NCBI GenBank assembly: GCA_030248295.1
Contig: JASANH010001517.1
Coordinates: 124,001 to 188,000, forward strand
Length of the DNA: 64,000 bases
Reading direction: 5' to 3'
From: Mesodorylaimus sp. YZB2_4
Taxonomy: Eukaryota > Nematoda > Enoplea > Dorylaimida > Dorylaimidae
The stretch's first letter is position 1. Every line of letters starts with the position of its first letter. Below are positions 1-12,460 of this stretch, piece after piece. The notes beneath the pieces were generated by a model that saw only the letters and a list, made by a program, of their open reading frames with translations, was not told the origin of the DNA and made no database searches. A program made the position numbers and the translations under genes.

Positions 1-181
1 TACAAGTTCTAAATATAAAAAAAGATGAACCCCGATTGGGAGTCGAACCCAACCTGGGTACAAATATGCTTCCACCATCAAGGCCCTGGTTTCAACACCA
101 TCCCCTCACGCCCTCCCGAACTTGTGTATTTCCCACTAGACATATCCATAACCTGATAAATCGACGAACTCGCACTCTCAC

Positions 182-3100
182 CTCAGCCACTTTCTCATAT
201 TCTGGCGCCAACGTCTGACAGTGCCCGCACCATGGAGCATAAAAATCCACCAAAGCTGGCTGATGGCCATTCAATAAGTGGAAGAAATCATTGTCCGACA
301 ATTCTTGCACCCGACTCGGCAAAAATGCGAAAAGCCACGTCCGCAACGACATGGCGTCTCGGAACCAAGCATTGTAATCCCTAAAATCAAAACTCTTTAC
401 ATTTCCAAACGACTGAAAGAACTGAATCATACTGTGCACTTACATCGGCATCCCCTTCTCCCGGGGGAACACACGAATCGTAGGATACATTTGTATGTAC
501 TGCTGCTGGCACATAAGACCATGCTCCGCGCAATCTAATTCGCTAATGAATACGTGATGATTATCTTTAAATAATTTAATTAATTTCTTCATTTCCGGCT
601 TCAATTGCCTACACGGCAGGCAATTTTGATCAGTAAAAACGACCAACCACGTTTCCTCTTCATTTCTCATCAAAACGCGTGAATTAAAAGTATCTGCACT
701 TAATGCCAGAATTAACGGGTTCCTTATATCCTTAAAAAAGTACATTTCTTATCTTTCAAAATACGAAACACAATTTCTTACGTCAATGAAATCCCTCAAT
801 TCGTCCACCGTATGCAATCCCAACAACATGCTCGACTTGGTGCCATTGAAGAGAACAGTGGTCGGATAAGACTGCACCTTGGCCGACTGACAGGCTTGAT
901 TGTTGACCGTGCAGTCGACAGTAGCGAATCGAATACTTGCGTCTTCTTCGCCGATCACTCTCGCCGCCTTTCGGAATTCTGGCAGCATACGCATACACGG
1001 CGGACACCACTGAAACATGCCTACTTCACACTCAAATTTTTGTAGACGAGGTCACAAAACAATTTTAAGTTGACGATTAGGTCGAGTCCACGCTGCACAG
1101 CAGACAAGGTTCATACAAAGTTGGACCGGGGAAAAGTCAGGGAATCCAAGATAAGCGTCTGGAAAACCTGGGAAAATGGGCAGTTAGGAACTGAAATCAG
1201 GGAAAACTTTGAGAGGTTACATTTTGAGGTCTCAGATTTTGAATCACCCTTTTTCTCAGGCCTTACTAATTATGCTGCAATCAGTTGAAACTGGTTTAGT
1301 AGTGATGGGACAGTGGGAAAATAAAAAACCACGGGGAAAATCTATTTCTTTGTCTGAAAAATTTGGAAAAATTTTTTTACGTTCCTTGAATAAACCCAGA
1401 AAGAATAAACACAAGAAAAGCGGGCACTCACTGGAGCGAAAAAGTCAATAAGCCAAACGTGAGACAAATCAGGCGAACTGGAAACCAACGAGAAAAATTC
1501 GGAGGCGCTCAACGAACGACTGTTTGTGAAGGCACATTCTTGAGCAAACGTTGCCACTTCATGTACATTCGACTTTCCTAAAATGGAGAAGCGGCACTAT
1601 TACGACAGAAAAAAATACCAAAAAACGCTCGTTCCTGTCTGTAATACCGTGGTCGCTTACAAGTATGGGCAAGGTCCCAATGCAGAGGAGAGTTTTAAAA
1701 AGTTTACCCCGTTGTGCTATTAAAAACAGGCCTTGCTGGCGACGATTCGCTCATAATCTTACAGGGCAATCCTTGACACGAGGGAAAGGTTACCCCTACG
1801 GTCATGCATGGTCGCTTCAACTGCCTGTCCCATTCACGTAAGCCAACGAGTGAGATGATATATTTAATTATCACAGGCTTGGATAGAGGGGGCAGCCCAA
1901 GTTTAGAACAGCCCCACCTTAAGCCTACGTCTCAATGTAGGTTTTTGGTTCAAGATATCGCGGCACTCTAGCATCGACCGATCCGACCCAGCCCCTGGAT
2001 CCCGATCCCGATCCGATTCAAAAAATTGAAGATTGATAGGGATGACGTGTTTGGCACTGCGTCCTCACCAAACTGCTGTTTCCTCGCTATGCTTCTTGTC
2101 AGACCCCACCAAAGGACACAGGAGAGCTATGTAAGCAGCGCCTACATGTGTTATTCATGCGAACAATGTCGCGCCCCTGCCGCGTACTTTTGGCAAAGAC
2201 CCATTTACAGTCCACATCGACGATCCGACCTTAGGCCTGGATCCCGATTCCGATCCGATCCAGGATCGGCCCGATCCGCTTCATAAAATACAAGATTAGT
2301 GGGGATAACGTGTTTGGCACCGACTCCCCCTCACTAACCTGCCCTGTTTCTTCGCTCTAACCACTTCAAAGACACGGGAGAGCTGACCAGCGCCAAAAAA
2401 TGAAGGCTGATTTGAGAGAAAAAAACGGGACTTTCTCATCATAGTATGCCGCACTTTATCATTTTCCAGCACATGAAGCGCGAAATATTTTAAATGCCGA
2501 TCCCGCCGATCCAGCTGACCCCTCGGATCGGCGGATCGGTCGATGCTGGCTTACAGTATTCCTATTCCTCCACTCTAGCAGCACACAGCTACGAAAAACC
2601 ACTTTCTCTTTCAACCAAGTCACACTATCCGCAATTTGTACTCACCGTAATGAATTTCATAGCCGATATTCGGTTTGAAAATGAGAAATGATGGAAAATC
2701 TTTCAGATTGAGTTGCTCGCAAATATTGATCGCGTTCGAACAATTAAACTGACCAACCTGAAACAACTTTTTTGTGAATAAGATTTGAAAAACTGTCGGC
2801 GCATGCCCGTTTTGCCTCTAGCCGGTGGGAAGTCAACCCGTCTAGCAAGGCTGTGCGGACCAGCACACACAGCAGCGTCTCTCTGCGTGCCTCCAGTGGA
2901 AGCACCTTCACGGGAGGGAATCCTGGACCACACACCGACTTCCTCGGACGATGGCGGGTGGGCTGTGCCCTGTCGGTTCTTAACAGTACCTGGCGAGTCG
3001 CCGACGGCTGGCGTGCACAGTCACCGACGGTTTATGGTTCGCAAACCGACATCCGTCACAAGGGATCGAACCCGGGACGACTCTAGCCGCCTGCTATACC

Positions 3101-6100
3101 TTACGATTAGTAAACGGGTAGCCGAGCGCCAAACCACCACGGCCGCTTTTGTAATTCAGACGACGATAAGTTTAGCAACATCGCTGACTGGATATCCAAG
3201 GTAGTGTAGACCCCCCTGAAAAATTTTGGAAAAATTTTGTAAAGGGGGGACCCTTCTCATTTTTAGACCCCCTGTCCCGCCCGGCAAGGGTGTGATTACT
3301 GTGACCTTTACTGTGATTGACCCCCCCTCCTATTTTTGACAGAAGACCTTTTTTTTACTGGGCGAATACCCCCTCTAAAAAATGTTGGAAAAATTTCGTA
3401 AAGGGGGGACCCTTCTCATGTTTTAGACCCCCTGTCCCGCCCGGCAAGGGTGTGCAGGTAACTTTATTGTTTTCACCCCCCCCCCCCCCCACTAATTTTG
3501 GCAGAAGAAATTTTTTTTACACGGCGAAGACCCTCCTGTCCCGCCCAGCGAGGTTGTGCAGGTACCTTTGCTATTTTTGACCCAGCCCCACATTCCCAAA
3601 AGAAAAATTTCATAGTAAAAAAGACCCAATGTTTTGCCTTGGAAGGCCCAAACTAACTCTAAATTTTCGCGGGAAAAATGAATTTAAAAAATTCAATTTT
3701 TACAAGCAGCCAAAATGGGCCGCCAAGTCGCCGACCCCCGACCCCCTCCCTTCCCCGGAAGATCAGACCCCCTCCCCGCAGACGAAGTCAGCGATGTTGA
3801 AGTTTAGGCAGTGGATGATATATACTATAAGTTATATCTATATCCGCCGGTGCCACGACATAATGCGTCCGCGTCATATTGATAGGTCACTGGTCATCAT
3901 AACGTGTCCGAGGCCATCATAACGCGTGTGGGGTCGAACAATAAGAAAAAGAACATGAAAATTGGCGCGCATGGTCTCATTTGGTTGTTGATTGGCTGTG
4001 CTGTAGTCCCCATTCGATACCTTACAATTTGTCACTGTGGAACAAGGCATTCGATAATTTTTTCAACCTGTTCCGTTCGATTAGCTGTGGCACAACGCCC
4101 CCAGTCGAGATCTCCTAGAGACCGGAATCTGGTTTTCCTGTCCTCAAGTGAGGGATTGTTTGCGTTCCGCTCAAGCCGAAGACTCGCACATCCGATGAAG
4201 CGGTTTTTATGACCAACCGTTCTCACCACTTCGAGCCCTTGTATCAATGTATCGATGGTTTAATTTTGTGGTTGTGCAGTGCATTCGTGTTCTGTTCGTT
4301 TACTTTCTGTGTTCGCCTTATATCCATCGTCTTATGTTGCCTTTTTGCTGCGTCATATCTTGTATCACTAGCAATGCATGAGAGCTGGAAAAAACATAAA
4401 AGTTCAAAGAAAAGTTGAATTGAGTTTTTTCTTACGAAAAATTTTTTTGCCAGGACGCACTATGATACCCTCGGACGCAACATGAAGTCATAATATGGCG
4501 AACGCATTATGTCATAACCCAGCCGCGGTGGTGCAGCGGTTCGTCTACCCAAATTGCTTGGTCCCAGGTGTAACCGAGCCTGGCAGGCGTAGGAGGGAGG
4601 TGGCCGACCGAAGTCGTCGGGACAAAAACTCCGACTGGAGCAGGATAGTCTTGCGACTATACCTACGGCTGAAACATCAACCCGAGGGGTTGACGTCTCC
4701 CAGCCAGGGGAGAGTATCGACTACTCTCTCCCACTCGCCCATGGCCTACCAGGCACGAGGGTTACACAGGCGCGCTATTACTTGGTACTGGCTGGGCTCG
4801 TCCCTTGCTCAATCTCTGGTGACGGAGGTCGGTTTGCGAACCATAAACCCCCGCTGACCTTGCATGCCACGCCGGGGGTGACTCACCCAGTACCTTCAAG
4901 GCTCCGAGTGGAGGCACGGAAACCAAACGAGTAGACAGGCTCGGCTGTCACCTACTCATTTTCCAATTCAACAATCTCACCTTGATATCCGAATCAGCCA
5001 AAAGCCACGGCAGTAAACGATAATCGACTGGATTAGATGAACCCGCGTTGGTGAAATAAATAAGTAACGGCGTCTTCTCATTTCCATATTCTTCTGTTTC
5101 AAGGATTTGCTAAAAGAACAAACAATTTAATACAAATACCAATATTTGAAAACTTTATCTTACCTCCATTTTTGACATACTCAAATCTTCAAGATTCGGC
5201 AAATTTTCCAAAACGTTAAAAATGATTTCTTTGGCGTCTAGCGACCATATGCGTTTCCCTTTAGCGTCTCGAGATAAATCATCAAAGAAAAACTAAAAAT
5301 AAAGGGTATTTTTAAGACGAAACCCCTTGCTTCATTCCAGTAGCAAGCATCGACCAATCTGATCCGCCAGCTAGATCGGCAACTGAAATTTTCCGCGCTT
5401 CGATCATATCGGATCAGAATCGGGCCGATCCAGGCCCTGGATCGGATCGGTAGATGCTGGCCACTGGCTGTTCATTGTAGTGCTTTGCCATACTCGAAGG
5501 TGCGAGGACGAGCGACCAGTCCAGGGCACATCACATTCCCATACTGCCAGACACGACTAGCACACCGATGCGCATATGCATTGCATCCCCTTGACCTAAT
5601 GCCAGGTCGCATTCCAACCATCCAAGCTGCCCCGGACATATCAAGTCCCGATCCTACCTGACTGATGGATCATGCAGCACACAGTAACTAATGAGCTAGT
5701 CCCCTTTTTCTCCAACTTTTATAAATTTCAACGCGCTGTTCCATTTTCCTGTGTCCCATGATAGACAGTGCAACCATGCCTGCCAGTGCGTTTTCCTTTA
5801 GCGTAGGAGAGAATGGTGGACAAAAACTCTGGCTGGAGCAGGCAAGTCTTGCGACTATACCTGCGGCTGAAACATCAACCCGAGGGGTTGACGTCTCAAA
5901 GCCAGAAAAGAGTATCGATCATTCTTTCCCACTCGCCAAGCCCGCTGGCAGAGGGTTACAACAGTACATGATCGAGATCCAAGAAATGAAGGTACGACGA
6001 ATCGGTCGATCCTAGCCTAACCGTCCTTTATTCATACGATCAGCCATAGACTACTTACCACACCCCTCGCACCACCCAAATCATTGCACAGTTCTTCGTC

Positions 6101-9100
6101 AGAAATGCACGACACAACGCCCACATTCACCGCCCTATCCAGTCCTGCCGCGATCAATTTTCGAGCCCGCCAAGACAAGCAATGCAAAGTATTCGATTCC
6201 ATCTCATCGTCGCACAAATCTATTAGCCACGGTCGGCCCCGATTTGCGCCCACTTGATTATGGAACTGCCTTTCAGTCAGTTTTATTACAAATGATCCCA
6301 TTCGATCCAGTACGAAATCAATCATGTCGTCCACATTTCGGTTTCCATTATAGATTTCTTTCTGTAAAACAAGGATCAGATAAGAAGAGCTTGTCAGTTA
6401 GTATCTGACAATGAGGCGCCCTACATGCAAAACAGAGACATCTTCAAAAACCTGAACCCGCCTTTCGATCGAGAACATATGAGGGCCAACGTAACTTTAC
6501 ACTACTTCTGGAATTAGGGTGTTAAATTAAACGAAATATGGGTAACAAAAAAATTTGTAGCTTTCCTCATCAAGAACCAAGAATATTTCTAAAAACGTCA
6601 CAAAAGGCAGAATTAAATGGACTGACCAAGACTTCAAATCTTTCTCAGAAACAAATAAACAAAAAACCTGCCCACACGGTTTCTATCACTTTAAAATCTA
6701 CGCTAAGAGGGCCTTTGGTCAAAGATGAAAGTACATTAACGATGGGATGGTTGGAAAAGCTTGCACTTTCAATTCGATACAAGCTACCCTGCTCAAGAGA
6801 TAAAAACCCAAAAGTACAAAGCTTTCAGCTTTTCCATGCAAAAAATAAAGCCGTATCTAATGTTTTTTTAAAATTTGATTGGAACAAGAACCTTATTTCT
6901 CTAAAAAAGCTTTTAATCACGGGCCATTGATCATTCGATCGCTGCTTGCTAAACTTTTTAAAGAAATTTGTGGGTTGGGCCCAGTGCCGCCCCAGTTCCC
7001 CACGGGATTTCTAATCCGTTTTACCTATAGCTGGCCAGCAGTCCTGATATGATAAGCGCGGACGTGAGGTGACCAGGTCTAACGGTAGCTTCCCTCTGTG
7101 CATCTTCACCAGGAGCAACTCCAAACCTGAACCAGAGCGGCTTTCTCAACCAATGGCGAGTGGGTGTTGGACAGCCGAGACTGTCTCCTCATTTGGCTTC
7201 CCTCTTTTCACTAGGAGCATCTCGACGGTACCCACGGCCTGGCGAGCACGGTCAACCAGCGTTCGTTCGGGTTGCCCCTCCCAAACCAGATCCTGATAAA
7301 AAAATGGTTGGAATTGAATGAATGTTGCGGATATGTTTCAGAAGAAGATTTGGGGTTTGATCAAACTGATAGAGGAAGGGATTTGCTTGCTAATTGGCGA
7401 TTGATTGCCTTTGCTTGCTTTACTTTGAATGCTATGATAAATACTGCACTAAAAATTTCCAGGGAAAGAAAATTTTTGGCACTACTGTATATTGGCTGGC
7501 TACTCAGGGTGGGTTGCAGGTCATCTTCATCGAGCAAGAAAAAGTGGAAAAAGCGCTCTTAAAAAAACCCAGTCCCGGAACGAACGATAGTCAGCGAGGG
7601 ATTATGGCTGGCAGACCATCCTCCGCCATTGAGTGACTAGGCCTTGGCAGGGGCGACCCCAGCCAAGGCCTAGTCACTCAATATAACTGAAGCCAAGATA
7701 AACGTACAGTATATACATGCTTACTGAGAAGAAAAAAGAGGGACTAGCCCCCTCTAGGCTGGCTTTACTGTGCTATGACAAAGGCAAGCCTGATCTGATT
7801 GTGTGAGATAGGTCAGGCCAGGTCAGGTTCGGGTCGAGCCGAGTGCGAGAGAAGTATGAGAGTTTACATACAGCATTGTAGGTTGGCTGGACAGTTGGCC
7901 TGTGCTTGGAAGCCAGATAAAGTTACGAATCCAGGTCTTGGTGCAGCCCAGATAAAATTTGATCGCTTTTGCTTCCTTCCTTTTCTTTCTCTCTGCTGGA
8001 CCTCAGGGGGGGGGGGGGGGGTTGCCCATACCCCCCTTGCCCATACTTGCTTATAGGCCTAATATGCGGGAGTTTTAAGAGCAAGCTATTGAATTTCTCC
8101 CACGTATTATCTTTGACCCACTCTACACCACAATTCGAGATATGTAGTTCCACAATCCAGTCAACCCCAATTACACTTTCGACTGAAAAGGGGGGGTCAA
8201 GTTACAGTATGTTGTTTTGCCTTCCCTTAATCAAGCGTATTAAAAAACCTGCCTCAAAAATATCCCAAAATGACATTACCTCTGGATAAAATATGAGTCC
8301 AGGATATCCGTCAACGCCTTGTTGTTGACATAGAGCAAGGTCGTCCAAGCAGTTCACCGCGCCTACACCGACAATGCCTTCCAATTGACGAGCAAGTTTT
8401 CGCCACTAAAAAAAGCAAACATGATTTCAGAGCAAAATCAACCATCGATCAGTTTATATCCTCCGCGATTTTTGCGGAAATCTGTAATTAGATCACATGG
8501 ACCAGCATCGACCGGACCGATCAGTCGATTGAAGGGATGATCGACCGATCTGAGATAGCTAAGCCGAATCGGATCAGATCCAGACTCAAAGTAAAGCTAA
8601 CATGATTTCAGAGCAAACGCAGCCATCGATCAATTCTGATTTATTGCGATTTTTTGTGGGGAATTTATCGACCGACTCGATTCGCCGACCCAAGTAGATC
8701 AATTTACAATCCGATCCGATTCAATCCAATCAAGCGGTCGGATCGGATCCAGACTCCAAAAGTCGGGTCGACGGATGCTAGCATGTTAGCGAAAGCGGTT
8801 TTCAATCGATCAATCAGACCAGGCGCCAAAAAGTGCAGTAGAAACTAGGCTTACCGCCGGTGCCATAGTGTGGCAATGCGAACAATGAGCCGAGTAGAAA
8901 TTGATGAACCAACGCCTTCGGCCACTCAAAACCAACGATTCGAAATCATGAGCGTTTAAAGTACTGATCTCTGGATCCTCATCATAAATACCGAATTGCT
9001 CTTTATAGAATTGCCAACTTTGATAATGTTGTTGTCCTTGATCAGTTTTGACACCATCTTCACCAAATTGATCGTATCGTTTCCTCAATTCCGCATCTTT

Positions 9101-9349
9101 CAAAACTTCGTAAACACGATTCAACCGAACGAACTTCTCATGCGCCGTTGGATCGTCTTGATTCTTATCAGGATGCAATTGAATTGCTAATTTTTTGAAC
9201 GCACGACGAATGGTTCGATCGTCCGCATCGCGAGCAACACCCAAAAGCTCGTAATAATCTTCGGCTGAACATTGAACCACGAATGACGAGAGGGCAACAA
9301 TGCACAAAGATAAAGAAATTATTAGTGAATACCGATTCAACAAGCTCAT
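182..9349 (-). CDS. DNAJC10: ERdj5/DNAJC10-like J-domain, multi-thioredoxin ER disulfide reductase (3' end off window)
   Basis: Exons (minus, in order): 8855-9349, 8280-8405, 6059-6361, 5164-5292, 4981-5109, 2646-2757, 1432-1577, 782-1009, 444-730, 182-380. All junctions are GT-AG and all phases agree. The product starts with a signal peptide, then a J domain with HPD (LHPDKN, about residue 60), a first thioredoxin domain with CSHC (exon 1), two CxxC-less thioredoxin-like regions (exons 2-6), and three more thioredoxin domains with WCPPC (exon 8), NCLPC (exon 9) and WCGHC (exon 10). This order matches ERdj5, the ER-lumen reductase that breaks disulfides of misfolded proteins and recruits BiP through the J domain. 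The third active site has Asn instead of Trp before the CxxC. The intron between exons 8 and 9 is only 51 nt; others exceed 1.8 kb and are full of repeats. The remaining C-terminus, including any KDEL-type retention signal, should lie left of base 1. Confidence 0.93.
1965..2540. repeat. GATC/GATCGG-rich dispersed repeat, two tandem copies plus a tail
   Basis: Two diverged copies of about 240 bp lie in tandem (about 1,965-2,170 and 2,205-2,400). Each has a CCGATCC/GATCCCGATCC-rich head, then a shared sequence around GTGTTTGGCAC, then a stretch ending GGAGAGCT. A further GATCGGCGGATCGG tract follows at about 2,495-2,540. All sits inside the ERdj5 intron between exons 6 and 7. Confidence 0.6.
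2851..3148 (-). mobile_element. tRNA-derived SINE-like element
   Basis: Read on the minus strand, the element begins at about 3,148 with a tRNA-like head: a GGCCGTGGTGG A-box-like stretch and a consensus B-box GGTTCGATCCC (about 3,064-3,075). The body that follows is shared with 21,650-21,830 and, more distantly, 7,066-7,290. The TTTGCGAACCATAAACC segment also occurs near 4,838-4,854. It lies in the ERdj5 intron between exons 5 and 6. Confidence 0.6.
3205..3790. repeat. Dispersed repeat with internal tandem units (copy inverted at 47.4-47.7 kb)
   Basis: Units containing 'GACCCCCTGTCCCGCCCGGC' and a TTTTGGAAAAATTT core repeat two to three times between 3,205 and 3,580. A downstream part (about 3,600-3,760) has AAAAGACCCAATG and a 'CCAAAATGGGCCGCCAAGT' segment. 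The same blocks appear in reverse order and orientation at about 47,425-47,700. A 15-nt C-run sits at 3,476-3,490. Confidence 0.65.
4505..4960 (+). mobile_element. SINE-like dispersed repeat, longest copy in the window
   Basis: The head, AGCCGCGGTGGTGCAGCGG, is tRNA A-box-like. It is followed by CCTGGCAGGCGTAGGAGGGA, 'CTCCGACTGGAGCAGG', a GGCTGAAACATCAACCCGAG segment and a 3' GGTTTGCGAACCATAAACC. Parts recur at 5,812-5,960, 17,800-17,885, 44,796-44,870 and 50,523-50,597. It lies just downstream of exon 5 within the ERdj5 intron. Confidence 0.6.
5345..5460. repeat. GATC-rich dispersed repeat
   Basis: This tract of GATCGG/GATCCG words, bracketed by 'AGCATCGACC' and 'GGTAGATGCTGG', is akin to the 1,965-2,540 repeat. 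It is intronic in ERdj5. Confidence 0.5.
5812..5960 (+). mobile_element. SINE-like fragment (body only)
   Basis: It matches the body of the 4,505-4,960 element from ACAAAAACTC through GGCTGAAACATCAACCCGAG to CACTCGCC with scattered mismatches. The head and the 3' end are missing. Confidence 0.6.
6950..7290. repeat. Dispersed repeat block (copy at about 11.13-11.25 kb) joined to a SINE-like body
   Basis: About 6,965-7,070 (GGGTTGGGC, CCACGGGA, 'TAGCTGGCCAGCA', GAGGTGACCAGG) matches 11,145-11,245. The following 'AGCTTCCCTCTGTG' stretch resembles the SINE bodies at 21,660 and 11,690. It is intronic in ERdj5, between exons 2 and 3. Confidence 0.5.
7628..7682. repeat. Perfect 21-bp inverted repeat (long hairpin)
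   Basis: Arm 7,628-7,648 is the exact reverse complement of 7,662-7,682, separated by 13 nt. The spacer itself holds GGGG and CCCC, which can extend the stem around a short loop. It is intronic in ERdj5; no function can be read from it. Confidence 0.85.
8495..8780. repeat. GATC/GATCGG-rich dispersed repeat
   Basis: Two similar halves (about 8,430-8,590 and 8,595-8,780) share GATTTCAGAGCAAA, ATCGATCA, GCGATTTTT and GATCGGATC words, which indicates a degenerate tandem duplication of about 160 bp. It lies in the ERdj5 intron between exons 1 and 2. Confidence 0.55.
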
Positions 9350-10858
9350 TCTCGGAAGACCGATTGACCGGCACCAAATTGTTATCTAAATTCGATGAAA
9401 AGAAGCAATTACACTTCACTTTCACAACTGTGCACAAATAGGCAAGACGGCACAGAAAACAAATTTCGCGCTCAAATGCAGACAACGTTGACTTGTACCG
9501 TCCATTATTTCTCCCCTATTAAAATTTTAACACACTATTGCAATGCGGTTGTAAAATAAAAATATTGAGCTCCTTCGAAATTCACGAGTTATATAGTCAA
9601 GAAGCAAAAATGACTGCATCAGCAAAACAAAGCGAAATCATACGAAATGCATTGTAGCGGCCACGTTGGACCGACCCTAAATCCTGTATCTATAAAATAT
9701 GCGTAAATCCAAAATTCCAAATTTCACGTTTTTTATGGGCACAATGTTAGGAAACTGAGGCCTGAAGACAATCACATGTGATGGAATTGGTGCTCTCACT
9801 TTCCTGTAACCCAAAAATGGCGCGAATTTAAATTAAAAGTTCAGTTTGACCGACAGTTCTGCTAAAGCTTAGATCAAGTAAGAAAACGAGCATACAGTAG
9901 CAATAGTTTCAACTGATTCATGTGGATTAGAGAAAAAATTTAAAACTCGCGCTCTGTTATGGGGATTATGAGAAAAACGAGTTCATACTCGATCACATTG
10001 TCTTTTCAGGTCATTTGAAAAAAAGCGCGGAAAATGGAAACTGCGCATAGTCGTAACATCTGCAGTCAGGATCTTTCTTAATCCAACACGACAGCTACAA
10101 TGTACTTACAATCAGTCTAAAGGCACGTATCACCTCAGCAGCTAGCTACCCTTGCAAATTCTACTGCGATAGACCATAGCTCCCAAAGAAACTTCGCGAA
10201 AACATGAAATTCGAAGTGAATCGATCCGCCGCTTGTCCTATTTACGTACTCGACAGAGAATCCAGTCGGCATCCGTACTCGTATGACGTCTCACGAATCC
10301 CGTGTCCCGCAATGTCGAGCTCATGAAAGCAGTCTGTGTTTACACACCACGGCCCACACATACACCCAGACTGGTCGAGACGGAACACAGGGCATACCTG
10401 CCATCAAAAAACTGGTCAACAGTTTTCATAGCAAGGGCAAATACAAGTTCATGAGGACCAACAAATCAAGGCGAGAATGCACCAAGGTTTTTTTGGAGCG
10501 ATAGCTAAGCAGCTGGTATGTTTTGAGTGAATCCTCTAATTATAAGCTGTAAAAGAAGCCATCATGGTTTATATCAATAAAATATCAACAATTGACTGAA
10601 GAGTAAGCGATTCTAGTACACTGGAAGCTGTCGAGTCCACTTTCATACTCGATTGCAATATATTCCATCCCCTACTTTTGGAATTTCAAATGCAGTTGAA
10701 ATTTTTCGCAGTTATCTGGTGCAATAGCGGACTCGATCGCGCTCTAAATTTTACAGGTCCCTCCTCGGAATTATGAAACAGAACCCTCGAAGGAGGACTA
10801 CCCTGAGAGAGAAGCAGGCGCTACCTTGCCCACTATTCAGCGTATTTAGGTAAGCCGT
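9350..10858. other. Intergenic, upstream of ERdj5; no gene seen
   Basis: No reading frame here has a recognisable domain or a plausible exon set. The first few hundred bases presumably hold the ERdj5 promoter; I see no convincing core element. Confidence 0.4.
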
Positions 10859-11340
10859 TTGGGGCCATCCATAAAGGTCGACTGCACAAAATCTCGATTT
10901 TTTGACCCCCCTGACCGCATGCCGACCACTTCTCGCGAATCCCCCTCAAAAATGGTCGACCACTTCAGCCATACCCCCTTTCCAACGCTGTTTGTGAAAT
11001 GTTTCATCTTATGCTTCCTTGAGCTCGACAAGATGCCTTCTCCTTCGAAGACGACCCTTTTTGGTTCATTGAGCGGATTTCTATTTTGTAGAAGCCTCCA
11101 CAAACTTTTCCCACAACTTTTCCCCATATTTTTTAAAAGTTTTGCGGGTTGGGCCGCACAAGCCCAATGCTCCACGGGACTTCCAATCATATTAGCTGGC
11201 CAGCAATCATGGTATGAGAAGCGAGGTTGTGAGGTGACTAGGGATAGGTGGGGATCCCGATACCGTCAGGATTTGACCCCTCCCAGTCCTGATCCTGACA
11301 TTAAGGCATCAGGATTCTGCTGATAATTATGGTATGCATA
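10859..11340. repeat. Dispersed repeat block
   Basis: A C-rich stretch with repeated GGTCGAC and CCCCCT words is followed (11,145-11,245) by a segment matching 6,965-7,070. The overlapping frames on both strands look like repeat translation rather than protein. Confidence 0.45.
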
Positions 11341-11674
11341 AGCATGGTATACTCTGATCCATCATATCTGCAATGTAGCGATGAAGAGACAACAACAACT
11401 ATGGTTCACATCGATAATGATAGCATTACTGATTTTTCCTTAGCCTAGGCTGACCTTGCTGGACGCGTATCGAAACTGCGAACGTACTCATCAATTCCAG
11501 CTTATTTATAATGACTGAAACTCGGCCTGATAAAAAAACTTAAAAAAACCTGGATGACTAAAGGGTGCTTCAGTGAGGAAACTTGACTCATCTCCTTCGT
11601 GTGTGCAATGTACAACCTAAAACAAAAATCCCGATCCCGATCGGGCTGGCCCAGATTCCGATCGTGGAAACAGG

Positions 11675-12460
11675 TGACCCCGACCTATCCCTAGAGGTGA
11701 CCAGCCCTCACTGTAGGTTCCCTGTGTCTTCACTGGAAGCCCCCACACGAGGGCATACTGGGTGAGAGGGGGCTTAGCTTAGCTTAGGGACCTTCCCGGC
11801 TTGTGTTCGAGGACAATTTCTTAATTCTCTGCTCCTTTGGTGGGCGTCCGCCATTTGACAATAGCAGGTGTAACCCGCACCTCTCCGTGCAAGTGGTGCC
11901 TCCACCCTCATCCGCATGGCACGTGTGTTTCCAGCACGTGTTAGTACTTCCGTGTGTTCAGCCTCCCGGCACAAGGTCAGATCTAGCCAGATCAAACCGG
12001 TATCTCTCCATACTGGTTTTTGGCCATCGGCCCACCTGACACGGTGTGGCCTCGAAGTCCTCAGTTCACGTTGGTGATTTAGTCTAGTACGGCCGTGTCA
12101 GGCTACTAGGTTCGGCTTCCCTACTCCTCGTATATTATACCTGCTCGTGTATTTGTGTTCGACCGATCTGTCGTGGAGGTGTCCGCTACCCGGCATAGTA
12201 AACTCTGTGCATTACTATCGTCTGGGTATTGGGACCGCGCAGTGAGTGATTTGTACCTGCAGAGACCCGTGTAGGCTCCCCCACCCGCGCAGAGGGTGGA
12301 AGTCACACAGGGGTGTCGCCCGGAGCCAGGTGTCCAAAGCCAACGACAATCTACTAAACTGCCGTCCTCCGTCGGAATAGAACCTCGGCCTCCCAGTCAG
12401 GGTTGCCGGCCAGAAAGACGGATCAACGCCTTTACCAGCTGGGCCATCGCCTCCCAACTT
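11675..12460 (-). mobile_element. SINE-like elements, including a tRNA-like head at about 12,365-12,455
   Basis: On the minus strand, from about 12,453: GGCGATGGCCCAGCTGG (A-box-like), then GAGGTTCTATTCC (B-box-like) about 55 nt on, as in tRNA-derived SINEs. The block at 11,690-11,765 matches the body shared with 7,080 and 21,660. The region between is unassigned. Confidence 0.5.

Noticed and set aside
25..115. Possible tRNA gene on the minus strand (GGTTCGACTCCC B-box and a T-run)
   Set aside because: The 3' half looks tRNA-like but there is no matching 5' acceptor strand or D arm upstream; a SINE remnant is more likely.
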